Below, in pieces: positions 9,419 to 18,887 of a stretch of 64,000 nucleotides of DNA. A program made the translations under genes and the position numbers. The notes beneath the pieces were generated by a model. The model saw only the letters and a program-made list of their open reading frames with translations. It did no database searches and was not told the DNA's origin. The stretch lies in contig NZ_QCYM01000013.1 of the NCBI RefSeq assembly GCF_003075075.1, forward strand, positions 62,001 to 126,000, written 5' to 3'. The DNA is from Labrenzia sp. 011. GTDB lineage: Bacteria; Pseudomonadota; Alphaproteobacteria; Rhizobiales; Stappiaceae. The stretch's first letter is position 1. Each line of letters opens with the position of its first letter.

Positions 9419-10834
9419 ATGAGTGAAGCAGCCGAACTTGATGTTGCAGCCTCTCCCGAACCGGCGATCCCGGTGCGCGATGAAGAGGGTCATCTCAACC
9501 CGGACTTCATTGCGGCGGTCGAGACCGCCATCCGGGCGAATGACCCGTCCGGCCTGAGGGCGCTGGCCGCAAACCTGCATGAGGCGGACACCGGGGACCT
9601 TCTGGAGACCATCAATCCGGAGGAACGGGCTGCCTTCATCCGGCTCCTGGGCGAGGATTTCGACTATACCGCCCTGACCGAGATGGACGAGGCCATCCGC
9701 CTGCAGGTTCTGGAAGACCTGCCGACGGAAGCCATCGCGGAAGGTCTCGGCGAACTCGATTCCGATGATGCCGTCTACATCCTGGAGGATATGGACGAAG
9801 ACGACCAGGCCGCGATTCTGGGCGAGCTGTCCTATGCGGACCGGGCGCAGCTGCAGAAGGCGCTGGATTATCCGGAAGAAAGCGCCGGCCGGCGCATGCA
9901 GAGCGAATTCATCGCCGTGGCACAGTTCTGGACGGTCGGCCAGACGATCGACTACATGCGCGAAGCGCGCGATCTGCCGGACAGTTTCTACGAGATTTAT
10001 GTTGTCGATCCCGCTTTCAAGCTGCTCGGATCGGTACATCTGAACAAGATCCTGCGGACCAAGCGGGACGAAAAGGTCACCTCCATCATGGAGGAAACCC
10101 GGCAGGCGGTGCTGGCGACGGAAGACCAGGAAGAGGTGGCGCGCCGCTTCGAGCGCTACAATCTGGTTTCCTCCGCCGTGGTCGACGAGAATGAGCGCCT
10201 GGTCGGTGTGCTGACCGTGGATGACATCGTCGATGTCATTCAGGAAGAGGCGGAAGAGGACCTGCGCGCGCTGGCCGGGGTCGGCGACGAGGAAATTTCC
10301 GATACGGTCATGACCATCGCGCGCTCGCGCTTCGCCTGGCTCGTGGTCAATCTGGGCACGGCGATCCTGGCATCCGTCGTGATTGCTCTCTTCGAGGAAA
10401 CCATCGAGGCGATGGTCGCGCTTGCGGTCCTGATGCCGATCGTGGCGTCGATGGGGGGAAACGCGGGCACGCAGACGATGACTGTTGCCGTTCGCGGGAT
10501 CGCGACCCAGGAGCTGGGGACCCGCAACATGATGCGGGTGCTGAACCGCGAAATCCTGGTGAGTGCGCTTAACGGTGTCGCGCTGGCCATCCTGATCGGG
10601 GTGACCTCCTGGATGTGGTTCGGCAATCCCGGCCTGGGCGTGGTGATCGGCGGGTCGATCATCGTCAACATGCTCTTTGCCGGTATTTCCGGCCTGCTGA
10701 TCCCGATCGCGCTCGACCGGCTCCATGTGGATCCGGCGATCGCCTCGAGCGTCTTCGTGACGACGGTCACCGACGTGGTCGGCTTCTTCGCCTTTCTCGG
10801 CATCGCAGCGCTCTGGTTCGGCCTGCCGCTGTGA
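9419..10834 (+). CDS. mgtE: Magnesium transporter MgtE
   Basis: A 471-residue protein with the MgtE layout. The N-terminal superhelical acidic domain runs to about residue 145 (LPTEAIAEGLGELDSDDAVYILEDMDEDDQ). Two CBS domains cover about 150-275, and a five-helix membrane domain follows, including the pore motif PIVASMGGNAGTQTMTVAVRGIA. Cytosolic Mg2+ bound between the acidic and CBS domains closes the channel. A strong ribosome site (AAGGAAGGGGAG) precedes ATG 9419. No leader riboswitch is apparent. Confidence 0.95.
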   Translation: MSEAAELDVAASPEPAIPVRDEEGHLNPDFIAAVETAIRANDPSGLRALAANLHEADTGDLLETINPEERAAFIRLLGEDFDYTALTEMDEAIRLQVLEDLPTEAIAEGLGELDSDDAVYILEDMDEDDQAAILGELSYADRAQLQKALDYPEESAGRRMQSEFIAVAQFWTVGQTIDYMREARDLPDSFYEIYVVDPAFKLLGSVHLNKILRTKRDEKVTSIMEETRQAVLATEDQEEVARRFERYNLVSSAVVDENERLVGVLTVDDIVDVIQEEAEEDLRALAGVGDEEISDTVMTIARSRFAWLVVNLGTAILASVVIALFEETIEAMVALAVLMPIVASMGGNAGTQTMTVAVRGIATQELGTRNMMRVLNREILVSALNGVALAILIGVTSWMWFGNPGLGVVIGGSIIVNMLFAGISGLLIPIALDRLHVDPAIASSVFVTTVTDVVGFFAFLGIAALWFGLPL

Positions 10835-10841
10835 CGGATCC

Positions 10842-10865
10842 GTCCTTCGCCACGGGGCGAAGGAC
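10842..10865. terminator. Hairpin between convergent mgtE and ohrR
   Basis: A perfect 10-bp stem GTCCTTCGCC / GGCGAAGGAC with loop ACGG lies exactly between the two stop codons. There is no T run on either side, so it may act as a bidirectional, factor-assisted terminator. Confidence 0.55.
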
Positions 10866-10870
10866 CCGGT

Positions 10871-11560
10871 TCATGACCCTGTTTCGGCTTTCCGCAGATT
10901 GTCACGCAGTTTCATGATCCTGTCCTGAAGCGCCATGGCCTCTTCGAACGCCAGTCCGGTGGACGACAGGATACAGCTGCTGAACCGCTCGGTCTTTTTC
11001 TGCAATGCGCGGCCCTTGCGGGTGAGCTTGAGGATGACCTGACGCTCGTCCTTCGGGTTGCGGGTGCGTGTGACCAGCTCCATCGTTTCAAGACGCTTGA
11101 GCAGCGGTGTCAGGGTGTTGGTGTCGAGCTGCAGCTTCGACGTGATGGTGCCGACCGGAACATTGTTGGTCTCCCAGAGCACGGTCATCGCCAGATATTG
11201 CGGATAGGTGAGGCCGATCTCTCTCAGGAGGGGCTTGTAGACACCGTTCATGGCATGGTTGGCGGAATAGAGGGCGAAGCAAAGGAACCGGTCGAGCTGC
11301 AGACGCTCGTGAGCGGCATCGGAAGGCTCCGGCGTCGGGCTTTGCGGATCGGGCTCCTGGGGCGGACCGAAGTCCGGCGAAGGCGCTCGGTCCTGCTTCG
11401 CGGCGGCCTTGGCGCTGCCTTTGGCCGTGGCCTTCCTGCGCGGCTTTTTCCCGTCGGGGTCAGCCTTGGCCGGTTTGTCTTTTTTCGGTTTTTCGGTCTC
11501 CTCGGGCGCGGAAAAGCCTATCGCGTCCAGAAGAGACATCTGATCTGTCGTCTGGTTCAT
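10871..11560 (-). CDS. ohrR: OhrR-type MarR repressor with a long basic N-terminal extension
   Basis: A 229-residue MarR protein. The winged-helix core runs from about residue 85: LDRFLCFALYSANHAMN, then TYPQYLAMTVLWE, LDTNTLTPLLKRLE and the wing RNPKDERQVILKLT. The cysteine in RFLCFALY corresponds to the peroxide-sensing Cys of OhrR. Residues ~18-78 form an unusual Lys/Pro/Ala-rich tract (KPKKDKPAKADPDGKKPRRK). OhrR proteins are normally near 150 residues. It is divergent from ohr, the classical arrangement, and sensing of organic peroxides releases it from DNA. Confidence 0.88.
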   Translation of the reverse strand: MNQTTDQMSLLDAIGFSAPEETEKPKKDKPAKADPDGKKPRRKATAKGSAKAAAKQDRAPSPDFGPPQEPDPQSPTPEPSDAAHERLQLDRFLCFALYSANHAMNGVYKPLLREIGLTYPQYLAMTVLWETNNVPVGTITSKLQLDTNTLTPLLKRLETMELVTRTRNPKDERQVILKLTRKGRALQKKTERFSSCILSSTGLAFEEAMALQDRIMKLRDNLRKAETGS

Positions 11561-11573
11561 TCCCCGCTTATAA

Positions 11574-11585
11574 ATCGTGCGCGAT
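11574..11585. promoter_or_regulatory. Candidate OhrR operator, copy 1
   Basis: ATCG-TGCG-CGAT, an inverted repeat of ATCG, lies 14 bases upstream of the ohrR start. The same 12-mer with one change recurs at 11639. Confidence 0.5.
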
Positions 11586-11638
11586 ATGGTCGCAAGCACT
11601 TGACCATTTTCTCGGGTGTATTATGTTGCAGAAATAAT

Positions 11639-11650
11639 ATCGTGTGCGAT
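11639..11650. promoter_or_regulatory. Candidate OhrR operator, copy 2
   Basis: ATCG-TGTG-CGAT, 60 bases before the ohr start codon, embedded in an AT-rich promoter region. It matches 11574-11585 at 11 of 12 positions. Confidence 0.5.
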
Positions 11651-11709
11651 TAAATCCTATAAGATGTAAATGATCCTGTTCATACACCATGAGATGAAGG
11701 AATGACCCG

Positions 11710-12135
11710 ATGACTGTCGATGTAAAATACCAGGCAAGAGCCCGAGCAACCGGCGGGCGGGATGGCGCCGCGGAGACCCTGAACGGGTCCTTCAAGGTCA
11801 AGCTGGCGACGCCGAAGGAACTCGGCGGCGCCGGGGGAGAGGGCAACAACCCGGAAGAGTTGTTCGCCGCCGGTTACGCGGCCTGCTTCATCGGGGCTTT
11901 GAAATTTGTCGGGGGCCAGGAAAAGGTTGCCATTCCGACCGATACCTCGATCACGTCGACCGTCGGCATCGGGCCGCGTTCGGAAGGCGGTTTCGGTCTG
12001 GAGATCGCTCTGGAGATTTCCCTGCCCGGTCTCGACAGGGCGGTTGCGGAGGATCTTGTCGCCAAGGCGCATCAGGTCTGCCCGTATTCCAACGCCACGC
12101 GCAACAATGTCGATGTGAAGCTGACCGTGGTCTGA
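11710..12135 (+). CDS. ohr: Organic hydroperoxide resistance protein Ohr
   Basis: A 141-residue OsmC/Ohr protein. The two reactive cysteines are in [13 protein letters not shown] (about residue 60) and [13 protein letters not shown] (about 124), with the Ohr-type VGIG segment between. It reduces fatty-acid and other organic peroxides using lipoylated dehydrogenase subunits as electron donors. GAAGGA stands about ten bases before ATG 11710. Control by the divergent ohrR is expected. Confidence 0.95.
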   Translation: MTVDVKYQARARATGGRDGAAETLNGSFKVKLATPKELGGAGGEGNNPEELFAAGYAACFIGALKFVGGQEKVAIPTDTSITSTVGIGPRSEGGFGLEIALEISLPGLDRAVAEDLVAKAHQVCPYSNATRNNVDVKLTVV

Positions 12136-12188
12136 CACCTTCCGGTGTGACGACAATGTGAGAGGGGCAAGTCCTGCTTCTGGTTTGT

Positions 12189-12222
12189 ATTCGCCCCGCA
12201 CTTTGCGGGGCGAATTCGTTTT
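12189..12222 (+). terminator. Terminator-like hairpin after ohr
   Basis: ATTCGCCCCGCA pairs perfectly with TGCGGGGCGAAT around CTT, followed by TCGTTTT. Confidence 0.8.
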
Positions 12223-12338
12223 GGCCGGGGGCGCCTGATACGGTCAGGGGCTGCCCTGGCGGCTTGTCGTTCGCCCTTGGTTCGTGATCGGATAGGGTGA
12301 ACAATCCGACACGCATCGTTACGGGGAGCTTTGAGGAA

Positions 12339-12764
12339 ATGCATGCACCGCGGATCGACGGCATTCTGGAAACGGCCGTCTATGTCGATGACATGGAGGC
12401 CGCGCATGCCTTTTATTCCGGCATCCTGGGGCTCGAGCGCATGGTCGCGGGCGAGCGCCTTCACGCCTATGATGCCGGGCCTGCGCAGACCCTGCTGGTT
12501 TTTCATCGCGGGCATACGGGAGAGGATGTCGAAACCGGCGGTGGAACGGTTCCCGGCCACGATACCACCGGTCACAGTCACTTCGCGTTCAGGATTTCCG
12601 CGAACCAGCTTCAGCCCTGGCGCGAGTATCTGGCGGCAAAGGGTGTCGCGATCATCAGCGAGGTGACCTGGCCGGCCGGCGGGTGCAGTCTTTATTTCAA
12701 CGATCCGGACCGAAATGTCCTGGAACTGGCAGTTGCGCCGCTCTGGCCGAACTTTCTATCCTGA
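12339..12764 (+). CDS. VOC-family (glyoxalase/dioxygenase fold) protein
   Basis: A 141-residue single-module vicinal-oxygen-chelate protein: ILETAVYVDDMEAAHAFYSGILGLE at the N-terminus, SHFAFRIS in the middle and CSLYFNDPDRNVLELA at the C-terminus. The terminal Glu and the His of HSHFAF are the usual metal ligands. The substrate is unknown; fosfomycin-resistance-like and catechol dioxygenase-like proteins share this fold. ATG 12339 follows GGGGAG at 12323-12328. Confidence 0.85.
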   Translation: MHAPRIDGILETAVYVDDMEAAHAFYSGILGLERMVAGERLHAYDAGPAQTLLVFHRGHTGEDVETGGGTVPGHDTTGHSHFAFRISANQLQPWREYLAAKGVAIISEVTWPAGGCSLYFNDPDRNVLELAVAPLWPNFLS

Positions 12765-12822
12765 ATTTTAACCGCTTGAGGGCAAATTCAGGAAAATTCG
12801 GGGACTGTACGGGTGCGATGGT

Positions 12823-13536
12823 ATGAATTTGTTGCAGGCGGGATTGCGGACGCTGTTCTACATAGCGGTCGGCGTGGTGATTTCGGTTGCCGGAGCAGCG
12901 TATTTTTTCATGAACTGGGAACCTGACCGGGACGACTATCCGCTTCGTGGCATCGATGTGTCCCATCATCAGGGAGAGATCGACTGGAGCCTGGTTGCGG
13001 CGGATGACGTCACCTTCGTCTACATGAAGGCCAGCGAGGGCGCGGACTTCAAGGACGGTGCCTTTGCCCGGAACTGGGCCGGTGCGGGCGCTGCGGGTCT
13101 TGCCCGTGGTGCCTATCATTATTTCAGCCTGTGCCAGCCGGGACGAAAGCAGGCGGAAAATTTTCTCTCTGTTCTTCCGCGGGATCAGGACATGCTGGCG
13201 CCGATGGTGGATCTCGAATTCACCGGCAATTGCGCGCGCCGGCCGGCCGTTGAAGAGGTGCTGCGCGAGATCAGCGACTTTACGGCTCTGGTGGAGCAGG
13301 CAAGCGGCAAGCGGATCATCTTCTATTCGCCCCGGGACTTCTATTTCGCCTATCTCAAGGACAGTGGGCTGAACCGGGGTCTCTGGGCCCGCTCGGTCTG
13401 GCATTCCCCCGATTATGCCGATGAGTGGACCGGCTGGCAGTATCACGACCGGGGCACGGTGAAAGGAATTTCGGGGACTGTGGACCTCAATGTGCTGAAC
13501 AGGGACATGAGCCTTGACAAGCTTAGGTCAAGATAG
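12823..13536 (+). CDS. GH25 lysozyme (N,O-diacetylmuramidase), membrane-anchored or secreted
   Basis: A 237-residue protein. The N-terminal hydrophobic segment (LFYIAVGVVISVAGAAYFFM) acts as an anchor or uncleaved signal. The GH25 domain follows from GIDVSHHQGEIDW, with catalytic Asp/Glu in the DVSHHQG and MVDLEFTGN motifs. The C-terminal GWQYHDRGTVKGISGTVDLN motif is also typical. It cleaves the beta-1,4 bond of peptidoglycan. There are no phage genes around it, so it is probably a cell-wall remodelling enzyme. Confidence 0.9.
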   Translation: MNLLQAGLRTLFYIAVGVVISVAGAAYFFMNWEPDRDDYPLRGIDVSHHQGEIDWSLVAADDVTFVYMKASEGADFKDGAFARNWAGAGAAGLARGAYHYFSLCQPGRKQAENFLSVLPRDQDMLAPMVDLEFTGNCARRPAVEEVLREISDFTALVEQASGKRIIFYSPRDFYFAYLKDSGLNRGLWARSVWHSPDYADEWTGWQYHDRGTVKGISGTVDLNVLNRDMSLDKLRSR

Positions 13537-13572
13537 ATAACTGACTGTAATTTAATATCAAAAATCAACATA

Positions 13573-13588
13573 TTGACTTTAACGTAAA
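13573..13588. promoter_or_regulatory. Candidate LiuR-type operator
   Basis: TTGACTTTAACGTAAA is an imperfect 16-bp inverted repeat (six of eight pairs) 37 bases upstream of the MerR gene. It also supplies a TTGACT -35 box, the usual place for a MerR-family site. Confidence 0.4.
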
Positions 13589-13624
13589 AAGCCTGAATTG
13601 TGCCCCGATCAGGAAGGGTTGGGC

Positions 13625-14026
13625 ATGCAACGCTATTTTACGATCACCCAGCTGACGCAGGAATTCGACATCACCACCCGCACATTGCGCTTCTACGAGG
13701 CGCAGGGACTGGTGTCTCCGACCCGTCGCGGGCGTCAGCGTCTTTATACCCACGGCGACCGGACGCGGATCAAGCTGATCCTGCGCGGCAAACGCCTCGG
13801 TTTTTCCCTGAACGATATCCGGGAGATCATCGAGATGTATGCCAGCGACCCGGGAGAAACCGGGCAGTTGCGGCTGTTGCTCGACAGGATTTCAGCGCGG
13901 CGCGAGGAGCTTCTGGAAAAGCAGCGGGACATCGAGCTGACCTTGCTGGAACTCGACGAAGTGGAATCCGGCGCGCGCACGCGCATCTCCGAACTTGAGG
14001 CCGGTCTGTCGCGGGAAAAGGTCTGA
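13625..14026 (+). CDS. MerR-family regulator, LiuR-like
   Basis: A 133-residue MerR protein. The helix-turn-helix is FTITQLTQEFDITTRTLRFYE, the wing is RRGRQRLYT, and a C-terminal dimerisation helix follows (about 80-125). It lacks the cysteines of metal-sensing members. AGGAAGGG precedes ATG 13625; the frame runs back to 13598. It leads an operon that ends in isovaleryl-CoA dehydrogenase, so it is probably the LiuR-type controller of leucine degradation. Confidence 0.82.
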   Translation: MQRYFTITQLTQEFDITTRTLRFYEAQGLVSPTRRGRQRLYTHGDRTRIKLILRGKRLGFSLNDIREIIEMYASDPGETGQLRLLLDRISARREELLEKQRDIELTLLELDEVESGARTRISELEAGLSREKV

Positions 14027-14469
14027 TGGAATTCACACCGAGAGATCCGGACTGGGAAAGCCGTGTCCGCACCAGCTTCGCGGCGCAGGCCTTCATGACC
14101 AGCCTGGGCGCGGAACTGGTTCACCTGTCGCCGGGGGTGGTGGATCTTGAGCTGAACATGCGCGCAGATCTGACCCAGCAGCACGGCTATTTCCATGCCG
14201 GGGTGACCTCCTCGATTGCCGATTCCGCTGCCGGTTATGCCGCCCTGTCGCTTTTCGCGCCCGGTTTCGGCGTCCTGACGAGTGAATACAAGATCAACCT
14301 TCTCAATCCGGCCGGTCAGAAGGTGCTGCTGGCGCGCGGCAGGGTGGTGAAACCCGGCCGTACGCTGACCATCGCGAAAGCCGATGTCTACGGTCTTGAC
14401 GAGGGCGTTCAGGTGCATGTGGCGACCGGATTGTTCACGCTGATGAGCGTGGCCGGGGTAAAGGACTGA
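14026..14469 (+). CDS. PaaI-family hotdog-fold thioesterase
   Basis: A 147-residue hotdog protein. The active-site helix is QQHGYFHAGVTSSIADSAAGYAA, with HG-x-FHAG resembling PaaI; the beta strands TSEYKINLLNPA and LARGRVVKPGRTLTIAKADV follow. It hydrolyses acyl-CoA thioesters. Its ATG overlaps the MerR stop (TGATG), so the two are cotranslated. Position suggests a role in acyl-CoA clearance during branched-chain amino acid breakdown. Confidence 0.88.
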   Translation: MEFTPRDPDWESRVRTSFAAQAFMTSLGAELVHLSPGVVDLELNMRADLTQQHGYFHAGVTSSIADSAAGYAALSLFAPGFGVLTSEYKINLLNPAGQKVLLARGRVVKPGRTLTIAKADVYGLDEGVQVHVATGLFTLMSVAGVKD

Positions 14470-14472
14470 ACC

Positions 14473-14919
14473 ATGGGTGGTACCCTCATACGGGCACTTC
14501 GGCGGGAAGACCGGCCAGCCTGGCAGACCCTCTGGAATGCCTATCTCGACTTCTACCGCCAGGATCTGCCTGCGGGTGTCTCCGACGACCTGTTCGAACG
14601 GCTGCTCTCGCCGAATGGCCATGAGGCCCTTGTGGCTGTCAGGGAGGAGAGCCTTGTCGGTTTAGTTCACTATCTTTTCCATGACAGCACGTGGTCGACG
14701 GGGTCGACCTGCTATCTGGAGGATCTGTTCGTCAGCGAAACAGGCCGTGGGTCCGGAGCGGGACGCGCACTGATCGAAGCCGTTTATGCGGCCGCCGACG
14801 CCAGGGCCGGAACCGACGGCGCCGTCTACTGGCACACGCATCACCACAACGAGGCCGCCCGGAAACTTTATGACCGGGTCGGTGTCCTGAGCGACTTTGT
14901 ACGATATGAGCGCTCCTGA
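14473..14919 (+). CDS. GNAT-family N-acetyltransferase
   Basis: A 148-residue GNAT protein beginning IRALRREDRPAWQTLWNAYLDFY. The acetyl-CoA pyrophosphate loop is in SETGRGSGAGRALIEAVYA and motif B is WHTHHHNEAARKLYDRVG. The acceptor is unknown. It starts three bases after the thioesterase stop and 27 bases before the isovaleryl-CoA dehydrogenase gene, inside the same operon. Confidence 0.88.
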   Translation: MGGTLIRALRREDRPAWQTLWNAYLDFYRQDLPAGVSDDLFERLLSPNGHEALVAVREESLVGLVHYLFHDSTWSTGSTCYLEDLFVSETGRGSGAGRALIEAVYAAADARAGTDGAVYWHTHHHNEAARKLYDRVGVLSDFVRYERS

Positions 14920-14946
14920 TTTCAGGAGCTTTGGGAGGAAACCAAA

Positions 14947-16119
<1,173 letters not shown>

Positions 16120-16204
16120 GGTTCCGGCGGAATTGCCGGGCGGGGATTGATCCTTCCCCGGCGCGAATGCGTATGCGCCCGAATGGATGTTTCAGGGGGC
16201 ACCA

Positions 16205-16897
16205 ATGGCGCAAGATCTCGCGGTCGTTGTCGGAGCAGGCGGGGGCATCGGCGCGGCTCTCGTTCAGGCGCTTTCCCGAGAGGGAGGATTTGATGAGGTC
16301 GTGGGTCTCGGCCGGGCCTCCGATCCGCCTCTGGATCTTCTGGACGAGGAAACGGTGGAGGCATGTGCCAACCGCCTGAGGGCGCGCGGTGACGCATGCC
16401 GGTTGATCCTGGATGCGACCGGTGTTCTCTCCGTCGAGGGATCCCGCCCGGAAAAAAGCCTGCGGGAACTCGACCCGGCTGCAATGGCGCGGAATTTCGC
16501 GATCAATGCCATCGGGCCGGCGCTGCTGATGAAACATTTCCTGCCCCTGTTGCCGCCAACGGAACGCTGCGTGTTCGCGACGCTTTCCGCCCGGGTGGGG
16601 TCGATCGGGGATAACCGGCTCGGCGGCTGGTATTCCTATCGGGCCTCGAAGGCGGCGCTCAACCAGCTGGTGCGTACGGCCTCGGTCGAGCTGAGGCGCA
16701 GGGCCCCGGAAGCCATTTGCGTGGCGCTGCATCCCGGAACGGTTCACACATCCCTGAGCGACGGGTTTGCCAAAACCGGGCTGGATGTTCAGTCTGCCGA
16801 ACTTGCCGCCAGCCGGCTTGTCTCTCTTGCAGGCCGGCTTACCCCCGAACAGTCCGGTGGATTTTACGACCAGTTCGGCAAGACCATTCCCTGGTGA
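16205..16897 (+). CDS. Short-chain dehydrogenase/reductase (CsgA-like)
   Basis: A 230-residue classical SDR. It has the cofactor motif VVVGAGGGIGAAL, the Asn-containing NAIGPALLMKHF, Ser in ATLSARVGS, and the catalytic YRASK in WYSYRASKAALNQL. The short overall length, VGSIGDNRLGGWYSYRASK and a C-terminal TPEQSGGFYD resemble the CsgA/YciK-like group. Frame and ribosome site support ATG 16205. The substrate is unknown. The neighbouring ivd gene ends about 85 bases upstream. Confidence 0.9.
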   Translation: MAQDLAVVVGAGGGIGAALVQALSREGGFDEVVGLGRASDPPLDLLDEETVEACANRLRARGDACRLILDATGVLSVEGSRPEKSLRELDPAAMARNFAINAIGPALLMKHFLPLLPPTERCVFATLSARVGSIGDNRLGGWYSYRASKAALNQLVRTASVELRRRAPEAICVALHPGTVHTSLSDGFAKTGLDVQSAELAASRLVSLAGRLTPEQSGGFYDQFGKTIPW

Positions 16898-17180
16898 CCC
16901 CACTGCCTTTCTTCCAGCATGTCCGCCATTGAAGAGAACCGTGCTTCCGTGTTCTTCTGTCTGCGGGAGGAGTTTCAGGTGATGACCAGCGAAGCCGAAC
17001 AGATCCATCCGCTGACGCCGGGGTGCCGCGGGACCGCGTCTGATTTCGCCGGGCCGGAAACGCCGTGGCATCGGGGGCAGGGATGACGTTCATTTTCCAT
17101 CGTGTCGAGTTTGACGACATTATGCGCCGTTGCCCGCCTTCGCCGCCGACGGGACGGATGCTGCAACGGGGAAGACGCGG

Positions 17181-17588
17181 ATGACGGGCGAAACGGATCT
17201 TGTCACCCTGATTTCAAACATGCGGCCGATGCTGGATCCGGAGCCGTATGTCTTTTGCACCTTCGTTTCCCGGAGCATTGCGGAGCTGGCGGCTTACGAT
17301 CCGATTTGCCTGTTTTCCGAGACGGAAGGCGTGACGGCCATTCTTCCGGCCGAGCGGGCGCGGGAGCTGGGACTGGCTGAGGCCGAATGGTTCCGGCGCA
17401 TCACCCTGACGGTGCATTCGTCACTGGAGGCGGTCGGACTCACGGCCGCGGTTGCCACCGCTCTGGCCGCAAAAGGCATATCGGCAAATGTTGTCGCGGC
17501 GTTTTTTCACGATCATGTCTTCGTTCCGGAAGAACGTGCCGAGGAGGCGCTGCAGGAGCTGAGAAACCTGACGGATGCGGCGGGATGA
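17181..17588 (+). CDS. ACT-domain protein (DUF2241-like)
   Basis: A 135-residue protein made of two ACT-like halves: DPEPYVFCTFVSRSIAELAAYDPICLFSETEG at the N-terminus and ITLTVHSSLEAVGLTAAVATALAAKGISANVVAAFFHDHVFVP at the C-terminus. ACT domains bind small ligands, often amino acids; a regulatory role is likely but the partner is unknown. ATG 17181 has GGGGAAGA about ten bases upstream; the frame extends back to 17130. The preceding 283 bases (16898-17180) hold no gene that I can support. Confidence 0.8.
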   Translation: MTGETDLVTLISNMRPMLDPEPYVFCTFVSRSIAELAAYDPICLFSETEGVTAILPAERARELGLAEAEWFRRITLTVHSSLEAVGLTAAVATALAAKGISANVVAAFFHDHVFVPEERAEEALQELRNLTDAAG

Positions 17589-17799
17589 ACAGTGGACAGG
17601 CCGGGCAAAGACCCGCCGGAAACGGAATTCGAACCGAATTCTCCTTGCAATTTCCGGTCCGGCTTACCATTCCTAAGCTAGGGTGCGAAAGCGGAGCATC
17701 GATGGCAACGAGCGGTTCGAAGAACCGGTCTGGAGTCGGGTCCATAGCGTTCACGCCGATCGTGTGAACGGATCGCAAGGGCCAGTCAGAGGTAGCAGC

Positions 17800-18657
17800 A
17801 TGCAACGGGTCAAGCGCCGTCTCGCGGCGATCATGTGCGCGGACGTCGCGGGGTATTCGGCGCTCATGGAGCGCGACGAAGACGGCACCCTGGACAGGCT
17901 GAAGGCCTACCGTGAAGTGATGTCCTCCCTGACGGAAAGCCACAACGGCCGGATCGTCAACACTTGGGGCGATGCCGTCATCATCGAATTTTCATCGGTA
18001 GTTGAGGCCGTCCAGTGCGCTGTCGACATCCAGAACGAATTGTCGCTGCGCAATGCGGATGTTCCCGATTCCAGCCGGATGGAGTTCCGTATCGGGATAA
18101 ATCTCGGTGACATCATGGTGGAAGGCGACGACATCTACGGCGACGGCGTCAATGTTGCCGCGCGCCTGCAGGAACTGGCCCCGACCGGCGGCATCATGCT
18201 GTCTCAATCCGTATATGAACAGGTCAAGGCCAAGATGGCGATCGGCTTCGATGCGCAGGGGGCCCGTCAGGTGAAGAATGTGACGGATCCCGTCGAAACC
18301 TTCCTGGTGCGTATGGGCGGGCGCAATGCACCGCAGGAGAGCTTCTCTCTTCCCGGTGAGGAGGAGGCCGCGACGCCGGCGGGCGAAAGCGACGGGCCTC
18401 ATGATTTGGAGAAAGATACGCAGGCGGTGGCAAACGGCTTTGAACAGGCCAGGCGCTGGCTTCGCGCACAGCCGCAGCGCGTGCGTGGCAGCGTGTTCAT
18501 GATCGGTTTTTTCTTCGTTCTCAACCTGCTGACATCCGGCCTGTCCGAGCTCTGGTTCGTCTGGCCGTCCCTGCCTTTCGCCATGATGCTGATCTGGCAC
18601 GTGATCGTCGGACGCGGGGAAAAGCCTGTGGAAGGGAATATCCAGCGTGGCGACTGA
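17800..18657 (+). CDS. Class III adenylate/guanylate cyclase with 2TM C-terminal anchor
   Basis: A 285-residue protein. The cyclase homology domain spans about residues 5-175, with the metal Asp in IMCADVAGYSALME, the second metal Asp in NTWGDAVIIEF and the transition-state residues in GDGVNVAARLQE. A linker follows, then two membrane segments (FMIGFFFVLNLLTSG and FVWPSLPFAMMLIWHVIVG), as in the 2TM-domain family. It makes cAMP (cGMP not excluded). AGAGG at 17788-17792 supports ATG 17800. The cyclase being N-terminal to the anchor is unusual compared with textbook membrane cyclases but common in rhizobia. Confidence 0.88.
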   Translation: MQRVKRRLAAIMCADVAGYSALMERDEDGTLDRLKAYREVMSSLTESHNGRIVNTWGDAVIIEFSSVVEAVQCAVDIQNELSLRNADVPDSSRMEFRIGINLGDIMVEGDDIYGDGVNVAARLQELAPTGGIMLSQSVYEQVKAKMAIGFDAQGARQVKNVTDPVETFLVRMGGRNAPQESFSLPGEEEAATPAGESDGPHDLEKDTQAVANGFEQARRWLRAQPQRVRGSVFMIGFFFVLNLLTSGLSELWFVWPSLPFAMMLIWHVIVGRGEKPVEGNIQRGD

Positions 18658-18887
18658 AGCCGGTGGTGAGGACCGCGTTGCCGATCTGATAACTCTTTTC
18701 GCGCTATTGACTGTCTCACCGTTTGCGAGAGCTCGCCACTTCGCTTACACATGGATCAATGCAAGAAGGGCTGAATCGCCCGCCTGAACCTGAAAACGCA
18801 AGAGCATCGCGCATTCACCCGAACACGGGATGCCTTAGAGAACGCCGGTATCACCGGCACAGCAGCCAAGGGAGCTTAATCCTGCGC

